Source: CAVXYG01 sp963766005 (lineage in GTDB: Bacteria > Actinomycetota > Actinomycetes > S36-B12 > GCA-2699445). From it: a stretch of DNA of 64,000 nt. The notes below the pieces were generated by a model. It saw only the letters and a list, made by a program, of their open reading frames with translations. It did no database searches and was not told the origin of the DNA. This document shows positions 1-8,051 of this stretch, piece after piece (within the stretch, counting starts at the first letter, position 1; each line of letters starts with the position of its first letter). The position numbers and the translations under genes are program-made. The stretch covers positions 62,001-126,000 of the forward strand of contig CAVXYG010000008.1 in NCBI GenBank assembly GCA_963766005.1, in the 5' to 3' direction.

Positions 1-2
1 CG

Positions 3-560
3 CAGCGCTTCGACGATGCGACCATCCTCATGCTCGACTTCGTCGACTTCACCGAGATGACCGTCTCCCGCAATCCGGGCGAACTGGTCTCGGAGCTCAA
101 CGACATCTTCACGGCCTTCGACCGCATCGTGGAGCTGTTCGGCTGCGAGCGGATGAAGACCATCGGCGACGCCTACATGGCGGTGTGCGGGTTGCCGGAG
201 CCCAACGAGGAGCATGCCCAAGCCATCGCCCGGGTGGCCTTGCGGATGCGGCGCTACCTGCAGAAGCGCAACGAGTCCCGCCGAGAGCCCTGGCTCGGCA
301 GGATCGGTATCCACAGCGGTCCTGTGGTCGGTTCCATCGTGGGCGTGCAGAAGTACGTCTACGACATCTTCGGGCCGGGCGTGAACATGGCCGCCCGCAT
401 GGAGGCGCTCGCCGACCCGATGCAGATCGCGATCTCGGAGCCGACGCACGCTTTGATCGGTGACGAGTTCACGTGCAGTGATCTCGGGCAGCACGACGTC
501 AAGGGCTTCGGCAGCCAGCGGCTGTACTCCCTCGATGCCGAATGGCGGCACCGCCGCTGA
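3..560 (+). CDS. Class III adenylate cyclase, C-terminal catalytic part (cut by window edge)
   Basis: The frame is already open at the window edge, so only about 185 C-terminal residues are visible. They show class III cyclase hallmarks: the first metal-binding Asp in LMLDFVDF, KTIGD (base-reading Lys plus second metal Asp), YDIFGPGVN, and NMAAR with the transition-state Arg. The Lys/Asp pair in KTIGD and YDIF is the ATP-selective combination in this family, so cAMP is the inferred product. Any sensor domain lies outside the window. The gene sits upstream of a redox-flavoprotein cluster on the same strand, but no direct link is visible. Confidence 0.85.
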   Translation, partial: QRFDDATILMLDFVDFTEMTVSRNPGELVSELNDIFTAFDRIVELFGCERMKTIGDAYMAVCGLPEPNEEHAQAIARVALRMRRYLQKRNESRREPWLGRIGIHSGPVVGSIVGVQKYVYDIFGPGVNMAARMEALADPMQIAISEPTHALIGDEFTCSDLGQHDVKGFGSQRLYSLDAEWRHRR

Positions 561-640
561 GCCGTGCCCGACCGCCGGTCTGGACGGGCGAACCGACGCG
601 ATCCTCTGCAATCGTGACCGAGATGCGGGAGGTGGCTGCC

Positions 641-2095
641 GTGGCCGAGACGTGTGATGTCGTCGTCCTGGGGATGGGGACCTGCGGGGAGGATGCTGCG
701 CTGCGCCTGGCCAAGGCGGGCTTGGACGTCATCGGTGTCGAGGAGCAGCTCATCGGCGGCGAGTGCCCCTACTGGGCCTGCCTCCCGACCAAGTCCCTGG
801 TGCGCTCGGCGGCCATGGTCGCGGAGGCCAGGCGGGCGGACGGGCTGGTGGGCAGCGTCTCCGTGCAGCCGGATTGGTCGATCGTGGCGTCGCGGCTGCG
901 GACCGAGATCACCGGCGGCTGGGACGATGCGGGCGGGGTGGCGCGCTTCGGGGCCGCGGGCGGGCGCTTCCTGCGCGGTCGGGGCGTTGTGGTGGGCCCG
1001 CGCACGGTCGCGGTCGGCGACCACGAAGTCACAGCGAGGACGGGCATCGTCGTGGCGACCGGCTCACGCCCTGTCGTGCCAAGGATCCCCGGCCTGGCCG
1101 ATGTCCCGTATTGGACGACTCGCGACGCGGTGGCGGCGGAGGAATTGCCCGCCTCGCTGGTGATCCTCGGCGGCGGCGCGGTCGGGTGCGAGCTCGGCCA
1201 GGTCTTCGCCAGGTTCGGGGTGCAGGTGACCATCCTGGAACAGCGGGAGCGGCTGCTGGCAGACGAGGAGCCAACGGCGTCGCAGTGGGTGACCGCCGCC
1301 CTGGAGGCGGACGGCGTACAGGTGCGGACGTCCGCCGGGGTCGTGGCGGTGTCGCGGTCCGACCGGGGGGCCGAGGTGCATTTCCGCGATCGCGGCGAAG
1401 TCGCGGGCGAGCGCCTGCTGGTGGCAGTCGGGCGAGCGGCCGACGCCGACGCCGTCGGGGTCGCCGCCGCCGGGGCAACGACGACGCGCGGCTTCATCGA
1501 GGTGGACGGTCGGATGCGCGCCGCCGAGGGGATGTGGGCGATCGGCGATGTCACCGGCATCGGCATGCTGACCGAGGTCGCGCTCTACCAGGGCATGCTC
1601 GCCGTGGAGGACGTGCTCGGCTGTCCACCAGCCCCGGCGCAGTACGACGCACTGCCGCGCACCGTCTTCACCGACCCCGAGGTGGGCGCCGTCGGCCTGA
1701 CGGAGGAGGCGGCCCGCTCCGGGGGCCGCGACATCGCGGTAGTGCACAAGGACCTCGGTGCGACCTTCCGTGGCTGGCTGCATCGCACGGGCAACGAGGG
1801 TTCGATCGTGCTGATCGCCGACCGGGCGGAGGACCGGCTCGTCGGGGCCACCGTCGTCGGACCCCGGGCTTCGGATGTCCTCGGCTTTCTGGCGCTGGCT
1901 GTCCGGTCCCGCATCCCGCTGGCCGACCTCGTGCATCAGATCTATGCCTTCCCCACCTTCTACGGGGGCCTGGGCGAGGCGATCGGCGCCTACGGTCGAG
2001 GGATCGTGCGGGTGTTGGATCCCGGCACGCCGCCGATGTTCGACGATCCCAGCCCCGACCCGCCTGTCCACGAGCGCGGCCCCGCACCCGCCTGA
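641..2095 (+). CDS. FAD-dependent pyridine nucleotide-disulfide oxidoreductase (class I fold)
   Basis: Predicted 484-residue flavoprotein of the dihydrolipoamide dehydrogenase/mercuric reductase superfamily. Visible in order: FAD Rossmann motif GMGTCG (~residues 10-15), redox disulfide in GGECPYWACLPTK (CxxxxC spacing kept), NAD(P)-binding GGGAVGCELG, the second FAD motif AIGDVTG, and a C-terminal dimerisation domain. The C-terminal catalytic His-Pro of true lipoamide dehydrogenases is absent: the equivalent segment reads YAFPTFYGG. The electron acceptor is therefore unknown and it is probably not an Lpd. GTG 641 is preferred because GGGAGGTGG lies 5-10 nt upstream; ATG 623 and ATG 542 are in-frame alternatives. 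A 43-bp gap separates it from the UBP zinc-finger gene. Confidence 0.85.
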   Translation: MAETCDVVVLGMGTCGEDAALRLAKAGLDVIGVEEQLIGGECPYWACLPTKSLVRSAAMVAEARRADGLVGSVSVQPDWSIVASRLRTEITGGWDDAGGVARFGAAGGRFLRGRGVVVGPRTVAVGDHEVTARTGIVVATGSRPVVPRIPGLADVPYWTTRDAVAAEELPASLVILGGGAVGCELGQVFARFGVQVTILEQRERLLADEEPTASQWVTAALEADGVQVRTSAGVVAVSRSDRGAEVHFRDRGEVAGERLLVAVGRAADADAVGVAAAGATTTRGFIEVDGRMRAAEGMWAIGDVTGIGMLTEVALYQGMLAVEDVLGCPPAPAQYDALPRTVFTDPEVGAVGLTEEAARSGGRDIAVVHKDLGATFRGWLHRTGNEGSIVLIADRAEDRLVGATVVGPRASDVLGFLALAVRSRIPLADLVHQIYAFPTFYGGLGEAIGAYGRGIVRVLDPGTPPMFDDPSPDPPVHERGPAPA

Positions 2096-2128
2096 AGCGG
2101 GTCCCGATCGGGTTCTCGGAGCCTGGCA

Positions 2129-2134
2129 TAGTGT
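2129..2134 (+). promoter_or_regulatory. Putative -10 element (TAGTGT) of the UBP zinc-finger gene
   Basis: TAGTGT ends 4 nt before ATG 2139. This suits a leaderless or nearly leaderless transcript. No convincing -35 hexamer is seen. Confidence 0.4.
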
Positions 2135-2138
2135 GCGC

Positions 2139-2459
2139 ATGCCGACCTGCACCCACATCGAGGCCATGCAGCGATCTCCGGGCCTGCTCGGCGCGGCTCC
2201 CCGCGCGAACGGTTGCGAGCACTGCCTGCCGGAGCGAACCGACTGGCTGCACCTGCGTCGATGCCTGGAGTGCGGCCGCATCCTGTGTTGCGAAGGTTCG
2301 CCGCAGCAGCACGCCAAGGCGCATGCGGGCACGGCCGGTCACGCTCTGGTCCAGTCCTTCGAGCCGGGCGAGGATTGGATCTGGTGCTACGCCGATGCGG
2401 TCTTCGTCACGGTGCCCGAGGCTGCCGGCAGTCCAAGCCACAACGGCAGGCGAGAGTGA
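2139..2459 (+). CDS. UBP-type zinc-finger domain protein
   Basis: A 106-residue protein that is essentially one ZnF-UBP domain. Seen: an early CTH, then GCEHC, CLECG, a CC pair and histidines in QQHAKAH and AGH, which together supply the usual zinc ligands. SFEPGEDWIWCY follows and keeps the Trp/Tyr that in eukaryotic UBP fingers line the pocket binding a free C-terminal Gly-Gly. The bacterial ligand is unknown. Its stop overlaps the next start (TGATG), so the protein is translationally coupled to the regulator-flavoprotein fusion. Functional partnership with that protein is inferred from the coupling. Confidence 0.88.
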   Translation: MPTCTHIEAMQRSPGLLGAAPRANGCEHCLPERTDWLHLRRCLECGRILCCEGSPQQHAKAHAGTAGHALVQSFEPGEDWIWCYADAVFVTVPEAAGSPSHNGRRE

Positions 2460-4201
2460 TGGCCGAGGCCGCGTCCGCAGGCGCGGCACTGCCCGCGATC
2501 GTGCTCGCTGTCGCCGACACCGAGCGCGATCCGCACCTCGAGGCGGAGCTGCGCCGTCGCTACGCCAGCGACTACGAGATCGTGTGCTGCGACTCCGCAG
2601 CAGCGGAGCTGGCCGCTCTGGAGGCACTGCGGGCGGAGGACCGCCCGGTGGCGATCGTGCTGGCCGATCAGCGGTTGGCGGACCTCGACGCTGACGCGTT
2701 CTTCGGTCGCGTGGCGCGGCTGTACCCGGACGCCAAGCGCGGCCTGCTCGTGGACTGGGGCGCCTGGGGCGACCGCGCCGTCGCCGCAGAGATCCCGCGA
2801 CTGGTGGGTCTGGGGCGGATCCACTACTACGTGCTCAAGCCATGGCACCCGCGCGACGAATACTTCCACCGCACGATCACCGAGTTCCTGCTGGAATGGG
2901 AGCGGGCAGCGTCCCCGTCGCCGCGGGAGGTGACGATCATCGGGGATCGGCAAGCTCCGCGGGCCCACGAAATCGCCAGCCTGCTCGTCCGTAACGGCGT
3001 CCCGTACGCCTTCCACGAATCGGACTCCGACGCCGGTCGCGCCCTGCTGGCTCGAGTCGAGGCGCCGCCGGACCGTCTGGTCGTCGTCGTACGAGGCGGC
3101 CGGGTGCTGATCGATCCCAGCAACACCGAACTCGTCGCAGCCTACGGTGTGCGGACGGAACTGGATGAGCGCGGAGAAGTGGATGTGCTCGTCGTGGGGA
3201 GCGGCCCGGCGGGCCTGGCAGCAGCCGTGTACGCCTCCTCGGAGGGACTGCAGACGCTGGTGGTGGAGCGGGAGTCGATCGGTGGGCAAGCCGCCTCGAG
3301 CTCGCTCATCCGCAACTACCTCGGGTTCTCCCGGGGCATCAGTGGCGCCGAACTGGCACAGCGCGCCTACCAGCAGGCGTGGGTGTTCGGGGCCGGTTTC
3401 CTCCTGACGCAGGAGGTGCTGGGGCTGCGCGACGTCGACGGCCGCTACGCCGTCACCTTGTCGGGCGGCGAGGAGGTGCGGGCGCGCGCCGTCGTGCTGG
3501 CGACCGGTGTCTCGTATCGACGTCTGGAGGTGCCGCAGCTGGAGCGGCTGACCGGCGCCGGGGTCTACTACGGCGCCAGCGTCTCCGAGGCCCGAGCCTT
3601 GACCGGGCAGGACGCCTATGTCGTGGGTGGGGGCAACTCCGCTGGCCAAGCGGCCATGTATCTGTCCCGGTACGCCCGTTCGGTGACCGTCGCGGTGCGC
3701 TCCGAGACCTTGGCCGACAGCATGTCGCAGTATCTGCGCGACGAGATCGAGGCGACGCCGAATGTCGGCGTGTGCTACCACACTGAAATCGTGGGGGCCC
3801 AGGGCGAGGGCTACCTGGAGGCCCTCACCCTTCGCGATCGGCGCACCGGGGAGCTGGCGACCGTGCCCGCGGCAGGCCTGTTCCTCCTCATCGGCGCGCG
3901 ACCCCGAACCGATTGGCTGCCATCGGTCCTGGCGCGCGATGCGTGGGGCTACGTCCTCACCGGGACCGATGTCCACTCCGAGGCGCAACCGGCCGGGGCA
4001 GCGTGGCCGCTCCAGCGACCGAGGCTGCCGCTGGAGACGAGCATGCCGCGGGTGTTCGCCGTGGGTGACGTGCGCAGCCGATCCATCAAGCGTGTTGCCT
4101 CCGCGGTCGGGGAAGGCTCAGTCGTGGTCTCGCAGGTGCATGACGCGCTCGCCTCGCAGGCCGCGGCCGGGCAGGACCGCCCGCCCGCTGCCGGCTTGTA
4201 G
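2459..4201 (+). CDS. Response-regulator receiver fused to thioredoxin-reductase-like FAD oxidoreductase, redox CxxC absent
   Basis: A 580-residue protein in three parts. Residues ~12-145 resemble a receiver domain: IVLADQ carries the candidate phospho-Asp and YYVLKPW the conserved Lys. Residues ~160-230 look like a thioredoxin/glutaredoxin-like segment (VTIIGDRQAPRAHEI). From ~240 onward is a low-molecular-weight thioredoxin reductase-like module with FAD motif GSGPAGLAAAVYA, NAD(P) motif VGGGNSAGQAA and C-terminal FAD motif FAVGDVR. Where thioredoxin reductases carry CxxC this protein reads YYGASVSEA, so it cannot reduce thioredoxin by the usual dithiol relay. ATG 2459 overlaps the preceding stop; GTG 2456 is an in-frame alternative. 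Confidence 0.85.
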   Translation: MAEAASAGAALPAIVLAVADTERDPHLEAELRRRYASDYEIVCCDSAAAELAALEALRAEDRPVAIVLADQRLADLDADAFFGRVARLYPDAKRGLLVDWGAWGDRAVAAEIPRLVGLGRIHYYVLKPWHPRDEYFHRTITEFLLEWERAASPSPREVTIIGDRQAPRAHEIASLLVRNGVPYAFHESDSDAGRALLARVEAPPDRLVVVVRGGRVLIDPSNTELVAAYGVRTELDERGEVDVLVVGSGPAGLAAAVYASSEGLQTLVVERESIGGQAASSSLIRNYLGFSRGISGAELAQRAYQQAWVFGAGFLLTQEVLGLRDVDGRYAVTLSGGEEVRARAVVLATGVSYRRLEVPQLERLTGAGVYYGASVSEARALTGQDAYVVGGGNSAGQAAMYLSRYARSVTVAVRSETLADSMSQYLRDEIEATPNVGVCYHTEIVGAQGEGYLEALTLRDRRTGELATVPAAGLFLLIGARPRTDWLPSVLARDAWGYVLTGTDVHSEAQPAGAAWPLQRPRLPLETSMPRVFAVGDVRSRSIKRVASAVGEGSVVVSQVHDALASQAAAGQDRPPAAGL

Positions 4202-4213
4202 GGGCTCCTGCTG

Positions 4214-4231
4214 CGCCCCCTGCATGGGGCG
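4214..4231 (+). terminator. Hairpin after the regulator-flavoprotein gene
   Basis: CGCCCC (4214-4219) pairs perfectly with GGGGCG (4226-4231) around a 6-nt loop, 12 nt after the stop codon. There is no T-tract, as is common for actinomycete terminators. Confidence 0.4.
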
Positions 4232-4402
4232 GCAACCGCTATCGCCCACCTCGTCGATTGTCCCGGCCCCCGGGTGCCGGATCCGGTCGGCGCCTGCACA
4301 CGACCGCCAGACCAGCGCGCAGCGTCCGCCGGCACCGGCTCGAGCACGCGGGCGCCGGGCAGGAGCACCGCTTGGGCCGACGCCTCGGTCCTCGGTGCGG
4401 GC

Positions 4403-4408
4403 TATGGT
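4403..4408 (+). promoter_or_regulatory. Putative -10 element (TATGGT) of the lipoprotein hydrolase gene
   Basis: TATGGT ends 7 nt before ATG 4416. This placement favours the second of two in-frame ATG codons (4404 and 4416) as the leaderless start. Confidence 0.45.
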
Positions 4409-4415
4409 GCTGCGC

Positions 4416-5483
4416 ATGGGCGGACTGCGCATCGGCGGCGCTGCACTACTGGCGCTGCTGCTGCTGGCTGGGTGTTCCGGGTCCGGACCAGACGCACCGC
4501 CCAGCGAGCCGCCTGCGAGCGCCAGCGCAGGATCGCCTCCCAGCGCCGGGGATGATGGCGTGGCGCCGCAGACCGGACTCGCGGAGACGGCGGACGGCAG
4601 GCGCATCTCCTACCGCAGCTGGGGCGGTGACGGCCCCCCGTTGGTTCTCCTCGCCGGATTGGGGGATACGGCCGCCATCTTCGACGATCTCGCAGCCCGG
4701 CTGGTGGACGAGTACCGGCTCGTCGGCATCACACGCCGAGGATTCGGTGAGTCGGACAAGCCGGCCGACGGGTTCGACTTCGCCACGAGGGCAGCCGACG
4801 ATCTGGCCGTGCTGGACCACCTCGACATCGATCGCGCGGTCTTCCTGGGCCACAGCATCGCCGGCGATGAGCTCGTCGTGCTTGCCGCCGACCACCCCAC
4901 GCGCACAGCCGGCGTGGTGTTCCTCGACGCCGCCCAACCTCAGCGCAGCGACCCGCCCGACTGCGTCCGGGAGGCGGAACTGTGGCGCCCGCAATGGCAG
5001 TCCGGTGCGGAGGACCCGGTGCAGTCCGGCATCGGGCAGGCGGAGGAGGTGTTCGGTTTCGACCTTCCGGGCACCTTCGCCACCGAGGTGGAGGCGTCGT
5101 TCACCTTCGACAGGGGCAACCGCGAGTACACCGGGTCAACGGGAGCGATCCTCGCCATCCAGCAGTACAGCGAAGCCCATCCCCAGGACTACAGCGCCAT
5201 CGGCGTTCCAGCGCTGAGCCTGGCATCGCTGTCGGACACGCTGGAGGCGTCCTTCCCCTGGATGAACGACGATCGGATCCCGGAGCAGGATCGACAGGAG
5301 GCCCGGGCGTGTGTGGCAGATGCTGTTGCCCCCGGGCAGCGCGCCACCTTCGATGCGGTGACCGCCGCCAATCCCGCCATCGACGCCCGGCTGTGGGAGC
5401 AGACCCATCACTACGTCTACCTGCAGCAGCCGGACCGTACTGCTGCTGCGGTGAAGCAGTGGTTGCAGCAGCAGGAGCGGTAG
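4416..5483 (+). CDS. Alpha/beta-hydrolase lipoprotein
   Basis: A 355-residue predicted lipoprotein. A short hydrophobic signal ends in the lipobox LLAGC, followed by a Ser/Pro/Ala-rich linker (~residues 20-50), so the enzyme should be tethered outside the membrane. The fold motifs are clear: PLVLLAGLGD for the oxyanion region, RRGFGESDKP, nucleophile elbow GHSIAG, and a C-terminal THHY as likely catalytic His. The substrate is unknown; the family includes esterases, lipases and haloperoxidase-like enzymes. It is monocistronic, with about 200 bp upstream and a 730-bp gene-free region downstream. Confidence 0.85.
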   Translation: MGGLRIGGAALLALLLLAGCSGSGPDAPPSEPPASASAGSPPSAGDDGVAPQTGLAETADGRRISYRSWGGDGPPLVLLAGLGDTAAIFDDLAARLVDEYRLVGITRRGFGESDKPADGFDFATRAADDLAVLDHLDIDRAVFLGHSIAGDELVVLAADHPTRTAGVVFLDAAQPQRSDPPDCVREAELWRPQWQSGAEDPVQSGIGQAEEVFGFDLPGTFATEVEASFTFDRGNREYTGSTGAILAIQQYSEAHPQDYSAIGVPALSLASLSDTLEASFPWMNDDRIPEQDRQEARACVADAVAPGQRATFDAVTAANPAIDARLWEQTHHYVYLQQPDRTAAAVKQWLQQQER

Positions 5484-5540
5484 CCGCCCAGGGCTCCGCT
5501 GCGACCGGGAACGGACCCGGCGAAGGGATCCCACCACCAA

Positions 5541-5570
5541 GGCGAAGGCGACGGCGACGGCGACGGCGAC
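5541..5570. repeat. Hexanucleotide microsatellite (GGCGAA + 4 x GGCGAC)
   Basis: Five tandem 6-bp units in the gene-free region behind the hydrolase. The first unit differs by one base. Confidence 0.85.
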
Positions 5571-5820
5571 ACCAGCCTGGGGATGGCGAGCGCGCCTAGT
5601 CCGCCTCGGAGCAGCCGTGGGCGCCCACGGCGCGCGTCAGCGACGATGCCCGGCGCCGCGCCCGCGCGACCAGCACCGGGATCCCGGCGCTGGCGGGCGC
5701 GTGAGGGGACGCGCGGCAGCAGCCGGACCGGCACCTGGCTCAGCGCCGCGCCCTCGATGAGCCCTGCAACGATCCGGGGACCGCGCGGCCCGTTGGAGGT
5801 CCTTCTCGAAGACCGGGGGA

Positions 5821-5970
5821 CCTGCCCGGCGCACCTGTGGCCCGAACCTCTCGGAAGTGCCACCGACCTGCCCGGCGCACGTGCGGCCCGAACCTCTCGG
5901 AAGTGCCACCGACCGGGTGGCGCACCTGCGGCCCGAACCTCGCGGAAGTGCCACCGACCTGCCCGGCGCA
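5821..5970. repeat. 46-bp tandem repeat, three copies plus a partial fourth
   Basis: Units at 5821-5866 (46 bp), 5867-5912 (46 bp) and 5913-5957 (45 bp), with the first 13 bp of another at 5958-5970. Each unit contains GCCCGAACCTC and CGGAAGTGCCACCGA. Units 1 and 2 differ at only two positions; unit 3 has a diverged first part. There are no spacers, so it is not a CRISPR array. Confidence 0.9.
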
Positions 5971-6101
5971 GACGAGCCCGGTGGCCCCCCGCATCGCAGA
6001 GCCCGCCGGCACCGGCGTGAGCCGCCAGCCCGTCGATCGTGGCCGCGGCGGGGCGCGCGAGAGCGACTGGCGGGATCCGAACGGCGCCGCGCCGACCCGC
6101 G

Positions 6102-6191
6102 GGCGTCGGGCGCCGCCTACCCCGCACCGGGAGGCGTCGGGCGCCGCCTACCCCGCACCGGGGGGCGTCGGGCGCCGCCTACCCCGCACCG
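6102..6191. repeat. 31-bp tandem repeat, nearly three copies, upstream of the SDR promoter
   Basis: Units at 6102-6132, 6133-6163 and 6164-6191 share GGCGTCGGGCGCCGCC followed by TACCCCGCACCG. The last copy abuts the promoter of the next gene. Its CTACCCC (6179-6185) can pair with GGGGTAG (6202-6208), which overlaps the -10 element. Confidence 0.9.
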
Positions 6192-6205
6192 TCGGCATGG
6201 TGGGG

Positions 6206-6211
6206 TAGCGT
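6206..6211 (+). promoter_or_regulatory. Putative -10 element (TAGCGT) of the SDR gene
   Basis: TAGCGT ends 6 nt before ATG 6218. The hexamer overlaps the right arm of a potential hairpin with the adjacent 31-bp repeat. Confidence 0.55.
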
Positions 6212-6217
6212 CACGCC

Positions 6218-7126
6218 ATGCTCAACATCCCCGCCGCGCTCGGCGGCCTCGCGAGGACCATTCCTGCTCCGCTGCCGGGCAGGCAGCGCCCGACCCGAAG
6301 CTTGGCGGGCTCCGTCGTGGTGATCACCGGCGGCGCCGCCGGCATCGGTCGGGCGACCGCGCAAGCACTGGCCGAGCTGGGCGCTGTTGTTGCGATCGGC
6401 GATATCGATGGCGAGGCTGCCGAGCGCGCGGCCGTTGAGGTCGGTGCCGTTGCGGGCCGACGCCTCGATGTGACCGACCGCGATGCTTTCACCGCCTTCC
6501 TGGACGACGTGGAGGCTGATATCGGTCCCATCGATGTGCTCATCAACAACGCCGGCGTCATGCCGCTGGGCCGCATCGTGGAGGAGGACGACAGCACCAC
6601 CGAGCGCATCATCGCGATCAACCTGCATGCCGTCATCCACGGCACCCGCGAGGCCGCCCGCCGGATGCTGCCCCGCGGAGGTGGCCACATCATCAACATC
6701 GCCTCCACCGCGGGCAAAGCGGGGCTGCCGGGCGGCGCGACGTACTGCGCGACGAAGTTCGGCGTCGTGGGCTTCAGCGAGTCGGTGCGGGCCGAACTCG
6801 AGGACGGCGGGATTGCTGTCACGGTCGTGCTGCCCGGAATCGTGCAGACTTCGCTGGGCGAGGGCCTGACGCAGCCGCGGTTCATTCGCCGCGTCGTCGC
6901 CGAGGATGTCGCCCGACAGATCGCCGACGCTCTGCTGCGACCCCGCTACGAGCTCTACGTCCCCTTCGAGGTGGGTCCGCTGTCGATGCTCGGGGCGGCT
7001 CTGCCGCATGCGCTGCGAGATCGCGTGGCGCGATCGCTGGGGCTGCACGACACACTGGTGCAGGTCGATGCCGGTGCTCGTGCCGAGTACGAAGCCCGCG
7101 TTCGGCCAGCGGCCGCCGCTGTCTGA
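6218..7126 (+). CDS. Short-chain dehydrogenase/reductase
   Basis: A 302-residue classical SDR. Cofactor motif TGGAAGIG (~residues 37-44), structural NNAG, catalytic Ser in NIASTAG and the YCATK active site are all intact, so the enzyme should be active with NAD(P)(H). The C-terminal ~60 residues extend beyond a minimal SDR and contain Arg-rich amphipathic stretches. The substrate cannot be read from sequence. The gene stands alone, downstream of repeat arrays. The start follows a well-placed -10 hexamer. Confidence 0.88.
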   Translation: MLNIPAALGGLARTIPAPLPGRQRPTRSLAGSVVVITGGAAGIGRATAQALAELGAVVAIGDIDGEAAERAAVEVGAVAGRRLDVTDRDAFTAFLDDVEADIGPIDVLINNAGVMPLGRIVEEDDSTTERIIAINLHAVIHGTREAARRMLPRGGGHIINIASTAGKAGLPGGATYCATKFGVVGFSESVRAELEDGGIAVTVVLPGIVQTSLGEGLTQPRFIRRVVAEDVARQIADALLRPRYELYVPFEVGPLSMLGAALPHALRDRVARSLGLHDTLVQVDAGARAEYEARVRPAAAAV

Positions 7127-7236
7127 CTCGCGGCGCCGCAGTCCCGGGCCGCGACGGAGGACTCCTGGCATCCGCGATGATGGGACCGCGCGGGCCCACG
7201 GATCAGCCCGCCGCCACGACCACCGGAGGAACCTGG

Positions 7237-7989
7237 ATGTCTCGCGAGATGCTCAACGAGCACACCTGGGCCTCCCCGGAGATCCGTGCGGCCTTCCCGC
7301 CCGCCCGCACAGGAATGTCCTACGCCGGCGTTGCGGCGAAGACGGCCTTCCTGCTCCTGATCACCGCCGGGCTCGCCACGATCGGGTGGGCCAACGCGGA
7401 CTCCTTCGTGGGCCGCGGCTCCGGCCTCGTCTACCTTCTGGGCTTCATCTTCCTCATCGGCCTCACGATCGCTGCGGTGAACAACCCCCGGCTCGCGCTG
7501 CTGGCCGGGTTGGTCTACGCCGTACTCAACGGGCTGTGGATCGGCGCTATCTCGCGCTACTACCAAGCCGTCTTCGACGGCATCGTGGTGCTCGCTCTGC
7601 TGGGCACACTGGCCGTCTGCGCCGGGGTCCTCGTCCTGTTCTCCGTCGGAAGGTTCCGTGTCTCTCCGCGCGGTGCCCAAATCATCTCCGCGCTCGTGTT
7701 CGGTATTGGCCTGCTCTACCTCGTCGGCTGGCTGCTGTCACTGTTCGGCGTCCGGGTCGACATCCTCTACGGTTCGTCGCCGGTCGCCATCCTGCTGGGC
7801 CTGCTGATCCTGGGCGTCGCCGCCTCGACGCTGCTGGTGGATTGCACGTTCGTGGAGCAAGGGGTCCGGGCGGGGGTCCCGAGAACGGCGGAGTGGTACG
7901 CGGCGTTCGGCATCGTCTCGAGCATCGTCTGGATCTACGTGGAGGTCCTGCGATTGCTCGCCCGCACCGGACAGGCCCGCAACCAGTGA
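7237..7989 (+). CDS. Bax inhibitor-1/YccA-like membrane protein
   Basis: A 250-residue integral membrane protein with about seven hydrophobic segments, starting after a soluble ~45-residue N-terminus. The ending AAFGIVSSIVWIYVEVLRLL matches the conserved last helix of the actinobacterial Bax inhibitor-1/YccA family, which in characterised members forms pH-sensitive cation leaks. Specific function here is unknown. ATG 7237 is chosen because GGAGGA sits 6 nt upstream at 7225-7230. A 62-bp gap precedes the antiporter gene, so the two may be co-transcribed. Confidence 0.8.
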   Translation: MSREMLNEHTWASPEIRAAFPPARTGMSYAGVAAKTAFLLLITAGLATIGWANADSFVGRGSGLVYLLGFIFLIGLTIAAVNNPRLALLAGLVYAVLNGLWIGAISRYYQAVFDGIVVLALLGTLAVCAGVLVLFSVGRFRVSPRGAQIISALVFGIGLLYLVGWLLSLFGVRVDILYGSSPVAILLGLLILGVAASTLLVDCTFVEQGVRAGVPRTAEWYAAFGIVSSIVWIYVEVLRLLARTGQARNQ

Positions 7990-8051
7990 CCGAGGACGTC
8001 TCGGGGTCTCCTCCAGCGGTTTCGCGGGCCCGCGAGTGATTGGGTAGGGAC

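Larger units (their letters stand above)
5484..6217. other. Gene-free region rich in tandem repeats
   Basis: About 730 bp between the hydrolase stop and the SDR start. All open frames here are repetitive, low-complexity and lack domain motifs. It holds a hexamer microsatellite (5541-5570), a 46-bp tandem array (5821-5970) and a 31-bp tandem array (6102-6191). Confidence 0.7.

Noticed and set aside
763..2694. A 643-codon frame overlapping the flavoprotein and zinc-finger genes
   Set aside because: Arg/Gly-rich shadow translation without domains; the overlapping frames carry clear motifs.
5417..6127. Protein-coding gene on the minus strand with repeated GRWHFREVRA-like units
   Set aside because: The repeats are in DNA and read in several frames on both strands; no start, ribosome-binding sequence or plausible composition.
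5821..6191. CRISPR array
   Set aside because: Repeats are head-to-tail without unique spacers, and no cas genes are nearby.
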